This document shows positions 9,770 to 21,264 of a stretch of DNA of 64,000 nucleotides, piece after piece. Below the pieces are notes generated by a model. The model searched no databases. It saw nothing but the letters and a program-made list of their open reading frames with translations, and was not told the DNA's origin. The stretch comes from Aspidiotus rigidus. Its lineage: Eukaryota > Arthropoda > Insecta > Hemiptera > Diaspididae. Position 1 is the first letter of the stretch. Every line of letters starts with the position of its first letter. The DNA lies in assembly GCA_035079385.1 (NCBI GenBank), contig JAVHKY010000028.1, positions 2,356,001-2,420,000 on the forward strand, written 5' to 3'. Position numbers and translations under genes: made by a program.

Positions 9770-10246
9770 ACAGTCAACGGGAGGATGTTGAAATATCATA
9801 TGGTAGCTTTGCGGTGGTTGGATTGACGGAGTTATCGATTAAGGAAAGTCTCAAGATCTCGGAACTTTGAAATTTTGGAGAAGCATTGGCTCATGTTGAA
9901 CAAGTCCTGGTTGTGACTTGCAAGTTTCCTTTGTTCTATCGGTGTCTTAGTGACTTGCGGATCTTTCGTTGCCTGTGTGGCATGTCAAGTTTTGTTGTGT
10001 GCATCTTGTATGAACAACCGGAGTAGTCGTAGTGGAAAGACTGTGAAAGTTGATTTATCCCAGTATCCGATAGAAAGAAAGAAGAAACGGAAGAGGAGAT
10101 CGAAAGAAAACTAAAGTCGACAAAGATAATCCAGAAATTCCTGAATTTTGGTGGGACCATAGTGGTCTCGTAAGTGGAATAGTCCAAGATACTGAAACGT
10201 CGGAGGTCGAATCTGACGTCTTATCCGAATCGTCATCAATTTCGGA
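9770..10246. other. no gene recognised; possible copia LTR or leader
   Basis: Lies between a copia RT and a copia gag. It would be the place for an LTR, but no repeat of it was found elsewhere in the window. Confidence 0.3.
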
Positions 10247-11397
10247 GGAGATGGCACCGGTACTTATAAGCGAGGAAGAAAAGTTCGACGGAAAAAATTT
10301 CGACGACTGGATGAACCGATTGAAATGAGGTCTGATGGGAGAAGACCTAGCATCCATGCTGATTAAATCCGAGATCGAAAAGAAATATTCGGAGGATACA
10401 GAAGAAGGAAGGATGACTCGTGATGAATATAAGGATTTTCGTAAGAGTAATGCGAAAGCAATGTCGCACATATTAAAGAGATTATCAACCAAAGTGTCAT
10501 TGCGAGTAAAGAAATGTAACACAGCTCGGGAACTTGTCGAATCATTGAAGACTTTATACAGAGTCTCGACGGATGTGGGACGTGATGCAGCCCGAAGCCG
10601 TCTTTATAGCATGAAGTATCAGGATTCAAGCAACATGGAAGAATACAGGGATGGGCAAAAGTCACACAACACTGTCTGATTTTTTGTGCGCGGGTGTTTG
10701 ACGCGCATTATATACGTGAAAAAAAAAAAAAAAAAAATTTAATTATTATCATTTTTCAATAATTATTTATTGAAATAAAAATTATTTATTGAAATTTTTA
10801 AACGGACTTTTAAATAAATAAACTGGTTTAAAAAATTTAAAATTAAAAAAATTATTAAAATTAAATTTATTGTAAGTAATTTAATTAATAATCATTTTAA
10901 ATTCATTATCAATATAAATGGAATTGAAATAAAAATTATTATTAAAATATTAAATTGAATTTTTCAATTTTCATTTAATAAAATTAATGTTATTTAAATA
11001 ATTAATTTTATAATAATTGAATGAATAAATTAATAAAATATTTATAAAAATATAATTAATTAAAATATTATAAATATTTATAAATTAAATTAATGAAATG
11101 AAATTATAATTCTATTTTATATTTATTATTTAGAATTATTAAGATAAGTAAATAATTTGAAATAATTTTTTTTACTGCATGCAGGGCGGTAAATTGTCAT
11201 TTACCGCCCGGCAATGAAAATTTAACGCCCTTTATACAGTAAAATATTTTTATTATGCGCGTCAAACACCGGCGCACGAAAAAATCAAACAACGTTTCGT
11301 GATTTTTGCTTACCCCAGTACTACATCGAAAAATTTGAATTGATGGCAGATGAATTTCGATCAGTTGGTGGAAACAACTGGCATCCGTGCCTGCGAT
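10247..11397 (+). pseudogene. copia-type gag fragment, interrupted by a MITE
   Basis: The frame from about 10247 gives EEEKFDGKNFDDWMNRLK. An in-frame TGA follows near 10326, and then the 10335-10645 frame gives the helical gag core (SHILKRLSTKVSLRVKKC, ELVESLKTLY, NMEEY). This is the UBN2/DUF4219-type gag of copia elements, which assembles particles around element RNA. The frame resumes after the 674-bp insert at 11322 with YIEKFELMADEFRSVGG and ends by about 11397. Removing the insert plus one copy of its TA leaves a continuous frame (EEY-YIEKF), which confirms that the insertion hit an already-coding gag. There is no CCHC knuckle. Confidence 0.65.
10646..11319. mobile_element. 674-bp MITE with about 60-bp imperfect TIRs and TA target duplication
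   Basis: The left end CAGGGATGGGCAAAAGTCAC...GTGTTTGACGCGCAT is matched in reverse complement by the right end (…ATGCGCGTCAAACACCGGCGCAC…GTGATTTTTGCTTACCCCAG) over about 60 bp with small gaps. The interior is extremely AT-rich, with no ORF. It is flanked by TA at 10644-10645 and 11320-11321, as for Tc1/mariner-type elements. The CAGGG start would also suit hAT, but no 8-bp duplication is visible. Confidence 0.75.
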
Positions 11398-11667
11398 GAG
11401 TGGATAGGTTTCATGCTGAGGCAGAACTCGCGGTGACGCTGCACGAGGCGAGCTTCGTAATTGCGCCAATGAGCGTGGACGGTAGTACTGAGTTGGCACT
11501 GGATTACATATCAGTAATGGGAGTGCAGCAAGGAGATGCTGGGAATTCGTACTTTAGATGTGAGCCTGGGGCAACTGCAGGAAGAAAATGGTCCCATTCC
11601 GTAAGATGCAAACGTTCCGGGAACGCAGGATGGCGAACGGCGTCGATGTCACAATAAACCAATAGTA

Positions 11668-12066
11668 GTGGACATACCACGAGCATTAGGAACAAAAGCA
11701 AGTGATCCTAACTATGCCGATGACATTACCTGCTTTCTTATGGCAACAGGGCTGATTAACAAGTTACCATATTGTGGTGCTAATAGATTGGGAAAGAAAG
11801 GTTTTAGTCAAATAGGCAGTGATTGGACAAAGTTAACACAATATAAAGGTCCACATAAATTGGAGAGAGTGTCAATTGGTATCAAAGATGTCGCTGGTAT
11901 AACCGGCAGGCATAATAAGAGGATACACACTACATTGTCACCATTATTACCATTTTGTATTTTACCAATTGGTTCTAAATCTGGCTCCTCGTCTACAGCT
12001 TTCTATTTCTACAAAATGTATATATTTCATTATCGAAATCACTCTTCCCTTTTTCTGCATACTTAG
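11668..12066 (+). CDS. unrecognised open frame, 132 codons
   Basis: The frame reads DIPRALGTKASDPNYADDITCF, GSDWTKLTQYKGPHKLERVSIG and KDVAGITGRHNKRIHTT, which looks like genuine protein. A separate short frame follows at 12137-12256 (MNTDIGQIEVGCLCSQVTKK...). It could be the remains of a viral or transposon structural gene, but I recognise no family and do not assign one. The start at 11668 is uncertain, because sense-like sequence begins about 15 codons upstream in the same frame. Confidence 0.35.
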   Translation: MDIPRALGTKASDPNYADDITCFLMATGLINKLPYCGANRLGKKGFSQIGSDWTKLTQYKGPHKLERVSIGIKDVAGITGRHNKRIHTTLSPLLPFCILPIGSKSGSSSTAFYFYKMYIFHYRNHSSLFLHT

Positions 12067-12256
12067 AGTGACCAACTGGTATTTCCCCTTTAGTATCAAG
12101 GGGTCCTTCACTACTAAGGTAATACGATAGTGAAAATGAATACAGATATTGGTCAAATTGAAGTAGGGTGTCTATGTTCTCAAGTTACAAAAAAGAAATG
12201 TGGTTATAATATCTATACCGATCCAAACAAAAACTACAATTATGATACGAAATAGA

Positions 12257-13801
12257 AACTCCAGGGTATGTCAATGGGCATACAACAAAAAGAAGAAATA
12301 TTATTACTCGTAAGTAAAGCGAAAAACTCAATAAAATTGATTCAAAAAAGATCTTTCAACGTTTTCTCAGCATGGTCACAAATAGCCGTATTAGGACAAA
12401 AGCGGCCACAAATTTTCCTCAGAAAAATGATTTCAAACACTCGGAATAAATATTAAGTGTTACTCAATGGGAAAATTAATCGCTTCGCTAGCCATTTTAC
12501 TGGCATTTTGGTTTTGCCATAAAATATCAGGTCGTCAGCCCAAAACTTTCCTACAAAGATATTGAACTGGGATTCACAGAAATGGTAACCGTCAGCGGAA
12601 GGCTTTTTCTTCGAACATTTACTATAGTCATTCATCATCTTTCACGTTCATTTCTCTTCTCCAGCTATTATCACTATGACGAAAAATCGCGCCCTCAAAA
12701 CCAGTCTAAAATTTCTCGGGAAGGTCATGGTTTTTGGACGCTTAACATATATTACAGTCGGCTAAAGAAGGAAGAGGAAGATTACGTTCTTAAAGTCTTC
12801 TAATCAAAAATAAATTGAACAATCGTTTTCATAGTATTCACACCCATTCGATCTGCTTGCCACTCTTTTTCGAGTCGCGTTTTGTTTTCGTGTTTAAAAG
12901 AATGAAATATAATACACGAAATAATATAATACAATGAGGGATTGAAAAAGAAAAATGAACATTCAGGTTTCACAGATCGGAAAAAAATGAACGATTTACC
13001 ATTATAAGGGTAATAAGACTGTTCTGGAAGATACTGTTTAATATTAAGAGATGTCGCCTGTTGCCAAGGTTTAAAAGCTGCGCGTCGAATTTATAATTGC
13101 GTCCGATGATTGGTATACTTATTGTATCGCGGTTTGAATGAGAATAAAATCGACCTTCCTGTTTTCAACTATACAGCGCTTGATGCTGATAATGATTTAC
13201 TAACTTATTATTTATTTTCCATTTTTTTTTTTTTTTTTTTTTCTTTCTCAAGCTTAATAAATGAGAACTACACAGTTTTATACATAAATAGATGCTTGAT
13301 TAATGAAAATAAAAGATTTCGAATTTTTCGAAGGATTATAGGCAAAAATGTTCATCGATAAAATAATATGGAGTACAAGGCATGCTGCTAGACATGAGTG
13401 TACGCAGTACCTATTTTGTTATCCGTGACCTATTACAAATGTATACGATCATAGTTCTTCTTCGGAAATGATGATTATGTTTCGTTCATTTTCCGATCTT
13501 TATACAAGGTAGCTGAAAACAGGTACCCTATTATATACTTCAGGCGTGTATAATTAATCGATACGCAGAAGGACAACGTGTGCATGAAGAGATGACAGTT
13601 CAATTTACGTTTTTAAACTCCCGATCATACGCTTTTTTTTTTTTTCCTCCATCGAAACTTATAACAGTATACCATTGTGAGCAACATTATAATACCCGCG
13701 TACAGCGGCTAATTTTAGATTGATATAAGCTAAACGTCTTCACAACGATCACATCGAATTGGCTAAAGATTAGCTTTTCTGTTCGACTCTACAAACCACA
13801 G
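12257..13801. other. no gene supported
   Basis: AT-rich sequence with a poly-T run at about 13219-13242. The short frames here (12268-12456, 12582-12803, 13110-13361) carry no recognisable motif and no consistent splice context. Confidence 0.4.
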
Positions 13802-13929
13802 ACGAATGCTTCGATGAAGCTGTAAAAATAATGGAGGAAATTAACGACATCGAAGATACGCAGAAAGACGCTCTAATGGCCAAAATTGTACAATTCCATA
13901 CGGCCGGCGACGATCTGATCTCAAACTGA
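13802..13929 (+). CDS. possible small terminal exon, unrecognised
   Basis: After a plausible acceptor (ctctacaaaccacag) the frame reads DECFDEAVKIMEEINDIE...GDDLISN and stops at 13929. It is acidic and helix-prone, with one Cys. The length and lack of a partner exon leave it weak. Confidence 0.2.
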
Positions 13930-14255
13930 CGCACCATCTAGCCAACAATATGACGTAATCTTCCTCAGCTTTGAGGCTTCGTAACTGTCGAACAGAGTTT
14001 ATGATAGAATGTTGCGAATATTGTGGTCGAGTGTGCACTCCTGGAAGATTATAATAGCTCACACTCCTACGTGTAAATTTCACATCGCATTGCGAAATGA
14101 CGTAATGGGAGAGGCATTTGTCAAGCTATCAGCCGTTGACCCAAATTAATTCGCATTATTTGGACATAGTACATGATGACTTCGAGTAATTGATATTTTT
14201 TAGAACTGCTCTGAACGCGAGAAATAAATTGTTTTGCGTGTCCATTCGAATGTAG

Positions 14256-14384
14256 GAAAGTACAAAAGACGTTTCAGAGAAATTCGAAGAGTTACCTGAA
14301 GAATTTAATCCCGAGGATATTGCAAGCGTTGAACCTGATCAGCCATTCCTTGTTCATCCCCATCACTTTGAGGTGAAGACTTGA
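14256..14384 (+). CDS. possible C-terminal exon, unrecognised
   Basis: After the acceptor tcgaatgtag, 42 codons read ESTKDVSEKFEELPEEFNPED...VEPDQPFLVHPHHFEVKT and stop. The D-x-PFLxH ending recalls the C-terminus of serpins (DxPFxFxI), but nothing upstream supports that. It may belong with the frame at 13802-13929. Confidence 0.25.
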   Translation, partial: ESTKDVSEKFEELPEEFNPEDIASVEPDQPFLVHPHHFEVKT

Positions 14385-14673
14385 AGGAAGAAACTACGAT
14401 CGAATGTATGTATAGAGTAAATGCGGTCTCCATGTTGTTTGCTGAAATGTACCGTCAACTGGGGTAATATTGGCCAGCTGAGGTAATATTTACTGATAAG
14501 AGAGCTAGCACTCCTACTAAAAAAGCATGTCGTTCGAAAGGGTATGATTGTTAGAATCTAAGAAAAGGGTTTTCAGCGTCATCGAGCTCATTGTTCACGA
14601 TCTGTGATACGAAATGTTTGTTATCAGTTTTCGATAATTTCATCATACACGGTTTTCAAGCCGCCGGTAACCC

Positions 14674-14698
14674 GGGGAGCAAGGGGCTCGTTGAGACA
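14674..14698 (+). repeat. left terminal inverted repeat of pogo-type element
   Basis: 25 bp, an exact reverse complement of 17981-18005. Confidence 0.95.
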
Positions 14699-15286
14699 GG
14701 GGTACATTGAAACAGACCGCAGCTTGCGAGCTACAAGAGTGTGAGCGACGAATGGAGTGACGTCACGTTATCACCAACCCATGACGCAACTTTTACACTA
14801 CCTACGTTGCTCGGAAAGACAATTGTCTTTGGCTGCACGAACATGGAGTGAAAAAAAAAATTTATTTTGTTGTTTCTGATAAAACGAAATGTTTGTTGAC
14901 GCGACCGGAAGCAGACTATATTTGAAAAGTGAGTACATCCCATCGATAGCTTATACATTAAAGTTGAAAATGAGCCTGAGTTGAATTGCGGCACTATTAT
15001 AGTTCTCGAGAAATTCAACATCAAGTAACATTTGAGCTCATGGGGCATGTTGCAACAGCGACGAGTTCGAAAATTTAAGAAACTAAAAAATACGGCATTT
15101 CATCGAAAGATACATTTTATTTCCCGAGTTCCGTAGGTCAATGTGTTCTCTATAGTCCATGTTACAATACCCTTGCGTTACTTGGTGAAATGATAACGAT
15201 TTAGGCCTGTCGTATCTCTTTTGGAGTGTTGCAAAGTGCCCCTTCTTGTGTTAACCGATACTGAATGTTGATTTCCTGTCTTCAGA

Positions 15287-17608
15287 ATGGTTCGAAATAG
15301 GAAAAGAATGTCTGAACGTGGTTTATATTCCAATGAAGAAATGAAGGAAGCGGTAACGCTCGTTCTAGAGCACAAAGTATCTGCTCGATCAGTCGCTAAA
15401 CGGTATAAGGGTTTTGACCATACAACGTTATCACGAATGGTAAAGAGATACAAAGAAAATTCAGAAACTGTCCAAAAAACGGGTGGATCATACAATACTC
15501 GGCAAGTCTTTACAGAAGACAAAGAGATTGAATTAAGTTCATACATAAAAACGTGAGTAGCCTACCTCTACATGCTTGTAACCAGGCCATGCCTACTGAA
15601 TGGAATGTAATTTATTCTCACAGGCGAGCTAGAATTATGTACGGTCTCAATCCAAAGGAAGTAAGAAAATTGGCGTTTGAATATGCGGAAGCAAATCAAA
15701 AGCAACACCCCGATACATGGAACAAACTGCAGATGGCTGGACCTGACTGGTTTCAAGCCTTTATGAAAAGAAACCCAAGGTAAAATCACTCGTAGATACG
15801 AGTCAGTAGCCATGAGAACCGCGTTCTTGGTTTCTTACAAAAGATTTTGTTCTCTTGCTTGCAGTCTTTCTATTCGAAAAGGAGAGAATTGCAGTCTTGC
15901 CAGAGTTATTTCGTTCAATCGGCATACAGTTTCAACTTTTTTTGACAATCTACAATCCATTCTCAAAAAACATCCTGAGTTCTTGAATGGCTGCCGCATT
16001 TTCAACTTAGATGAAACTAAAACAATGACGGTTCAGTCATCATCTTACGTGGTTGCTGAGAAAGGACAGAAGCAAGTTCAACAAGCAGCATCGGCCGAAC
16101 GAGGCACTTTAGTTACAACTTGCGGCATTATCTGTGCGGGAGGCTACGCACTACCTCCAGTTATGGTTTTTCCGAGGAAGAAATTTGTCCAGATAATGAC
16201 TCAAGGCGCACCTCCCAATACGCTTGGTCTGGCAAACGGCACAGGCTGGATGACGAGGGAATGTTTTATAGAACTTTTAAAACATTTCATTAAATATTCG
16301 TATACGTCAAAAGACAACCCTTGTCTTCTTATTTTAGACAACCATGAGTCGCATATGTCGATTCAAGCTGTGGATTTGTCAAGAGACAATGGTATTGTCC
16401 TGCTAACACTCCCTCCCCATGGAACACACAAAATTCAACCATTGGACGTTTGATGTTACTATCCTTTCCAACATTACTATGACGAAGAAATCAACAATAA
16501 ACTGGCCAGAGATCCAAACGTGCCGATCGCCATTTACGATGTCGCCAGTTTTGTTGGTAGAGCGTACCCACGGGCTATGACGCCGGAAAATATTCTTTCG
16601 AGATTTCGAAAAAGTGGTATTTATCCTTATGATCGATTAATTTTTGGCGACGCTGACTTCCTGCCATCTTCAGTCTCCGATCGTCCCTTGGAAGCACCTC
16701 CATTTTCAGTCTCCGATCGTCCCTCGGACGCACCTCCATCTTCAGTCTCCGATCGTCTCTTGGAAGCAACTCCATCTTCTGTCTCCGATCGTCCCTTGGA
16801 AGCAACTCCATCTTCAGTATCCGTCAAAAAAAACCTTGTAGAACCAGCCAAACAAGATGTCCTTGATGAACAAACTCCCGATGCAGCAAGTAAACAAGTA
16901 ATTGATGAAAAAAGGTCCAATGATCGTCATATTACTCCGGAAGAACTTCGTGGTTACCCTAAGAAGCGACATAATACAGATAAGACGACGAAAGTGAGAA
17001 AAGGAAGGAAGAAGAGGCGCAGCACAATATTGACAGATACCCCGGAGAAAATGATACTAATTGAAGAAGAAGCAAAACGTAAATTAAAGTCACAGCCTAA
17101 ATCAAAGCCTACAGCGCGTAAGTCCAAATGTAGGAAGAAGTTGAACGTAGCCCCTGTCCTCACCAGTAGCAGTGACAGTGACAATGAAAAATCAGATGAA
17201 GTACAATACGCTTCGTCGTCGGACGAAAGCTTCTCCAGTCTTGCAGAACCATTAAAAGACGATTTCAGTCAACCAGAAGATAATATTGATGCGAATGTTG
17301 AGCCCAACACAAATGATTTCATTTTAGTAGAATTCGATGAAAAGAAAAGAACTCGTAAGTCTTGGTTTCACGTCGGCCTAGTTCTAGAACGCGTTGAGGA
17401 CAATCTGAAGGTGAAATTCTTGAGGCGAAATCTGAAGATCACTTCTTCCATAACATTTGTTTTTCCGGACAAAGAAGACATTCTCGACGTTCCTCGGTCA
17501 CAAGTTAAATTAATTTTGAAGGCTCTTCATAAACCAAATACTACAAAAAGGCAAAAAACTTCTTTTACATTTAGTAACGCCTGCCTGTCCATTTTCAATG
17601 TACATTGA
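15287..17608 (+). pseudogene. pogo/Tigger transposase with two introns, one in-frame stop
   Basis: Exons are 15287-15552, 15624-15779 and 15865-17608. Introns of 71 and 85 bp have gtgagt/cacag and gtaaaa/tgcag borders and join in phase (SSYIKT-RARIMYG, KRNP-SLSIRKG). Domains: an HTH_psq DNA-binding region near residues 15-65 (SARSVAKRYKG...TTLSRMVKRY), a CENP-B/HTH part with PDWFQAFMKRNPSLSIRK, and a DDE catalytic domain with IFNLDET, LLILDNHESH and PPHGTHKIQPLDV. A TGA at 16451-16453 follows PLDV. The same frame continues (PFQHYYDEEINNKLARD, ILSRFRKSGIYP), so a single nonsense change disables it. The tail holds a 12-residue tandem repeat, a basic/Ser-Asp stretch and a small C-terminal domain shared with the pogo gene at 21.8 kb. 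The transposase would cut and paste the element. Confidence 0.9.
16665..16828 (+). repeat. 36-bp in-frame minisatellite, about 4.5 units
   Basis: cagtctccgatcgtcccttg recurs at 16671, 16707, 16743 and 16779 (and degenerate at 16815), encoding SVSDRPLEAxPS repeats between the DDE domain and the acidic tail of the transposase. Confidence 0.9.
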
Positions 17609-17714
17609 AATAACTTGGGCTATTTTCAAAATTTATACTCATATTATTTTGAATGTTTTATCAAAAATTATATTGACATTTCAACTTAATTTAATGTTTT
17701 AAATGTGATTTAAA

Positions 17715-17830
17715 CCCATGTTGTAATGTGCCCCAAGACTCGTTGCGATGTACCCCAAACCCCGTGGCAATGTACCCCATGGCCAGTTGCAATGAACCCC
17801 GCACTTTTTGAGATGGGGTTCTTTGCAACA
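17715..17830 (+). repeat. subterminal repeat cluster of pogo-type element
   Basis: Four spaced variants of GTTGCAATGTACCCC lie inside the right TIR. Inverted relatives (ggggtacattg, ggggcatgttgcaac) lie inside the left end at about 14699-14712 and 15042-15056. These may be transposase-binding sites, as in other cut-and-paste elements with subterminal repeats. Confidence 0.55.
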
Positions 17831-17980
17831 TAATTTTGAAAAATTTTTCAAGCCCCCTAAATAAACGCAAAACGCAAACTCAAATAGGTCAACTAAAAGT
17901 ACAACATCTGAACTACATCTGACATAATTGCGAGATTTCTAGAGTGTATCAAAAATTTTTTACAGAGGTTTGAAAAAAAT

Positions 17981-18005
17981 TGTCTCAACGAGCCCCTTGC
18001 TCCCC
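17981..18005 (-). repeat. right terminal inverted repeat of pogo-type element
   Basis: 25 bp, an exact inverted match to the left end. Confidence 0.95.
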
Positions 18006-18314
18006 TACTTAAATTGAAGGAACCTTCTTTTCTGTAAGTATGTAATTCATATAGATTTATTATCCGTGATCAATTTAAAAAAAAAAACGAGACGCTAACG
18101 CTTTTCTTTGTCAATATTTATAGCGATTTGAAGAGAAAATGACGATGTTCGAAAATCACGAATAAGAAGAGCTGTCGATTGCATTCGTAGAAATTTGCGC
18201 AAAACCGTTTGATATGTAAGTAAATCGACAACTTGGGTGGTTTCAACGTTATTAGAGTTTTCAATAAGTGATGAAAGCTCATTCAGTATACTCGTCTTTT
18301 GTGATCTGCAGACG

Positions 18315-18475
18315 ATGGCACGAAAGTATGACCGTAAGGTGGATAATACTCGAAGACGAAAGTACACAAAACAGCAACTCGAAAATGCTGTTGAGATCAT
18401 CGGTCAGAAGAAATTATCTCTTCGCGCAGCTGAAAAGCAATTCATGATACCACGTAGTACACTTCGTTTACGTCT
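18315..18475 (+). pseudogene. second pogo-type transposase, N-terminal HTH_psq exon, truncated
   Basis: From ATG 18315 the frame reads MARKYDRKVDNTRRRKYTKQ, then LENAVEIIGQKKLSLRAAEK and MIPRSTLRLRL. This is an HTH_psq domain (basic N-terminus, LRAAExxxxIPxSTL), which binds DNA in pogo/Tigger transposases. Homology ends abruptly at about 18475, where an antisense Gypsy gag begins. The C-terminal half of a pogo transposase resumes at about 21265, so these are probably the two ends of one gene whose DDE core was replaced. No TIR was found upstream. Confidence 0.75.
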
Positions 18476-19172
18476 TCTGGAAGTCCTTGTAGTCGAGCAC
18501 ATTTAGGCTGTCCCTTTTTGCGAAAGGCAATTTATCAATCAACAAGTTGATGATCTCCGAATGACCAAGTCGGAGAAGGGTAAGGGTGGCTAATCGTGTA
18601 TGCCACCGATCGAGTTGATTCGGGAACTCGGATGTATCAGGATAAGTGAGTCGGCTTTCTTTGAATGATTTTAGCTCAATCTCCTGCATCTCCCGATTCC
18701 AAAACACCTCTAGAAATTTCTTCTGATATTTTTCGAATGGGCTACCTGAACTTAACCCCTGGTCCCAACTATCATCTTCAACCTGTATGAGACATTGAAA
18801 TAATTGAATCTTCAACTCGTCATCGAGGCCTCTCGTCGCCTGATTAAAAATGCGGACAAACTTATTAGGGGAAATCGACTTGCTGTCCGTATAAGGGGGA
18901 CATGCCTTCAAAATAGCGTCCATGTCGAAGCATTTTTCACGGGTCGACGTACTATCATTAGACGCTGAGTGAGACGGATCCGTATTGGAGAAAGTGCTCA
19001 TGATAGGCGGTAATCCCATGGGGTGATAGACTGTCGCTGGCGCTATCGATTGAGTATCCTGAGGGGTCATGACGGTGGTCGGTGGTGTCTCATGGCTTGG
19101 TACTGAGCTAAACGACGTGGGGTTTGAAACGGGCAGCGGTACGAGAGGCATCGCAGTCGTTGAAATCGGCAC
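18468..19172 (-). pseudogene. Gypsy-type gag, antisense to the neighbouring pol
   Basis: A minus-strand open frame of 234 codons with a Pro/Thr/Ser-rich N-terminus, then DMDAILKACPPYTDSKSISP, NKFVRIFNQATRGLDDE and a helical core (FWNREMQEIELKSFKE, RWHTRLATLTLLRLGHSEI). It matches the gag pieces at 35.3 and 36.1 kb by eye (PYTxxxxISPNxFxxxFNxAxxGL; WHxRLxxLT). Gag would assemble the particle. There is no CCHC knuckle in the frame, because it ends at the junction with the pogo exon (about 18475). The pol 180 bp away reads in the opposite direction, so gag and pol cannot form a single transcript here. Confidence 0.7.
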
Positions 19173-19348
19173 GGGAATCTGATCCCAAGATTTAAAAGAA
19201 GGAGTCGCATTACTAGTGACCGGAAGCTGAGTGTGCGGAAAATAGCGATCAGGAATTTAGGGATTTCTCGTATTTCGCAACCCAGATAGACTGCACTAAT
19301 GAGCAGTCATCCTTATTAAATTAGCTGAAAGATAAATTAAGCCGATCA

Positions 19349-21240
19349 GTGCTTGCGAATGTTATCTCCTCCGATGAAGCAGCAAGAGCTTTTGATTCAA
19401 TCGCCCCTTATATTCTTGTTTTTCGCAAGGAATTAGGCCGATACCAGGCCGAGGATATAAAATTAAATATAAAGCTCACAGAGCAATGGAAACCGAAGAA
19501 ATATAGTTATCCCCACGTACACCAGGGTGAAGTCCGCAAAATGGTAAAAGAAATGGTTGCCCGGGGCATATTGGAGGAATCCACTACCCCGTATATACAC
19601 CCAATAGTTATTTCGCCGAAGAAAAATGGTGGGATACGAATTTGTCTTGACGCCGCAGCGTTCAACCAAGTCGCGTGGGAGGAACATCACGATCCGCCAC
19701 GGATAGAAGATATTTTGTTCGACGAAAGCACCGGGCATATTTTCTCCGTGTTTGACTTCGATCTTGGTTATAATCAGATCGCGCTCGACCCCGCTTCTAG
19801 TCATTTTCTCGGTGTCCAAATAGATCACACTACCTACGTATATAAGCGTCTCCCTTTCGGAACTAAGGTCAGCGGGTCGGTGTTCAATCGCATAGTCCGT
19901 AAGGTTATCTTTCGCGACGTTGATCCACATTTCGAAACCGATGACTTCGCCACGCACCTTCGTCATCTAGTTCAGGCGATTAAGAATATCTATGATTCCG
20001 GAATGACTCTTTCGCTTGAGAAGACTGAGCTATTTCAAAAACGCATAAAGTATATAGGACATATCGTCTCGGATGGTCTCATTGGGAAAAACCTTGATAA
20101 GGGTACCTTCTTTAGAAAATTCGAAGAACGATATTTTAAAGGAAATCAATTTGCTCTTCCCCCTAAGCGATCTGTCCAGCAATTAATCGGGTTCATGAAC
20201 TGGTATTCCCGCTTCATCCCGAATTATTCCGAGATCGTTGGACCAATCGTTGAATTGCTTTCGTGTCCTCCCCCTATAAAGACGGGGCCCTCGCACGAAA
20301 AAGCCTATCATCATCTGAAGGAAGAGTTTTTCAAAGATTTCAAGCTCACTGCTCCTTCATACAAACTTCCCTTCGAACTGTTTATTGAGACGCATGATGT
20401 GTCATTCACCGGGTGTATCGCCCAACGGTCAGAAGTTGAAGATCATCTGAACGTTATTACTCTTTTGAGTTCACGGCTCGGGCCCAATGTCATCGAGAAA
20501 CCCACTGATATCAAAGTGATGTTTGCCATATATTCGGTACTAAAACGGTACAGGAATCTGTTGCTAGGTTATCCCATTATTCTCAACAAAAGTTCGTCAG
20601 CTATCCTTCAGCGAGCCAAGGAGTATGTTCCGGTTAACGGTCTTTGTGCTAAATGGTACCTCTTCATAAACTCATTCAACATCCTTCCTCGGACTAGCGA
20701 TGATAAACTGTTCGACCGGGTAATGAAAACGGTTGAGGAGTTCGACGCTATCGCTAAACAAACAGAGTTTAAACCCTCCCTTTGTTTCTGGGAGAGCATA
20801 GAGCCGGACTCTATCCCGGTTGACGAAACCTACCCCGTTAACGATTGCTCTGACTGTGATAATTTTCGCGCCATCGCGTTGACCTTGGGAGATGAGCCAT
20901 CAGAACTACTCATCCACCTTTTTGACAGTATCAGCGTTCACCAAAAGTCGGATGTCTTTTGTAAAAAGGCCATGGAACAGTGCGAAAAAGGTGACAGTTC
21001 GCAGTTCTGTATCGTGGACAGAAAACTATTTCGTAAGATGGAGGACGATACTTGTCTGCTGGTTGTGCCGTCTCACGCCCTACCTGATCTCATCTCGTTC
21101 TTCCACGAATTCTATGTTCACCCGGGTATCGAGAAAACCACCGACCTAATCAAGCGACAATTCTACGCGAGGGAACTCAAAAGACACGTCGGGAAAATGT
21201 GTCCAGTGCAAGCATTATAAGTCTACAAATAAATCGATCG
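19349..21240 (+). pseudogene. Gypsy-type pol fragment: RT, RNase H-like remnant, integrase zinc finger
   Basis: A 623-codon open frame. RT blocks: WKPKKYSYPHVHQGEVRKMV, STTPYIHPIVISPKKNGGIR, FSVFDFDLGYNQIAL (first Asp) and YKRLPFGTKVSGSVFNRIV. The YxDD box is degraded to HFETDDFATHLRHL, and the sequence before it is shortened, so catalysis is unlikely. IKYIGHIVSDG and LIGFMNWYSRFIPNYSEI follow. The RNase H region around residues 330-410 keeps little of its catalytic pattern. The C-terminus has the integrase H2C2 finger (FYVHPGIEKTTDLIKRQFY). Its CxxC falls in another frame after a one-base shift near 21195 (CVQCKHYKSTNKS). The integrase core and LTRs are absent. The first ATG-like start is uncertain. 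Confidence 0.8.
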
Positions 21241-21264
21241 TCCCGATCGAGCTGGCGTATAACG

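Larger units (their letters stand above)
14674..18005 (+). mobile_element. pogo/Tigger-type DNA transposon, near full length
   Basis: Identical 25-bp terminal inverted repeats (GGGGAGCAAGGGGCTCGTTG AGACA) lie at 14674-14698 and 17981-18005. Between them is one transposase gene with two introns and one in-frame stop. Subterminal copies of a GTTGCAATGTACCCC-like motif lie inside the right end (about 17720-17830), and related ones lie inside the left end. The 3' end abuts CTA, but the left end abuts CCC, so a TA target duplication is not intact. Confidence 0.9.

Noticed and set aside
16575..16920. Minus-strand frames with MELLPRDDRR or RSETEDG repeats
   Set aside because: Antisense readings of the 36-bp minisatellite in the pogo transposase.
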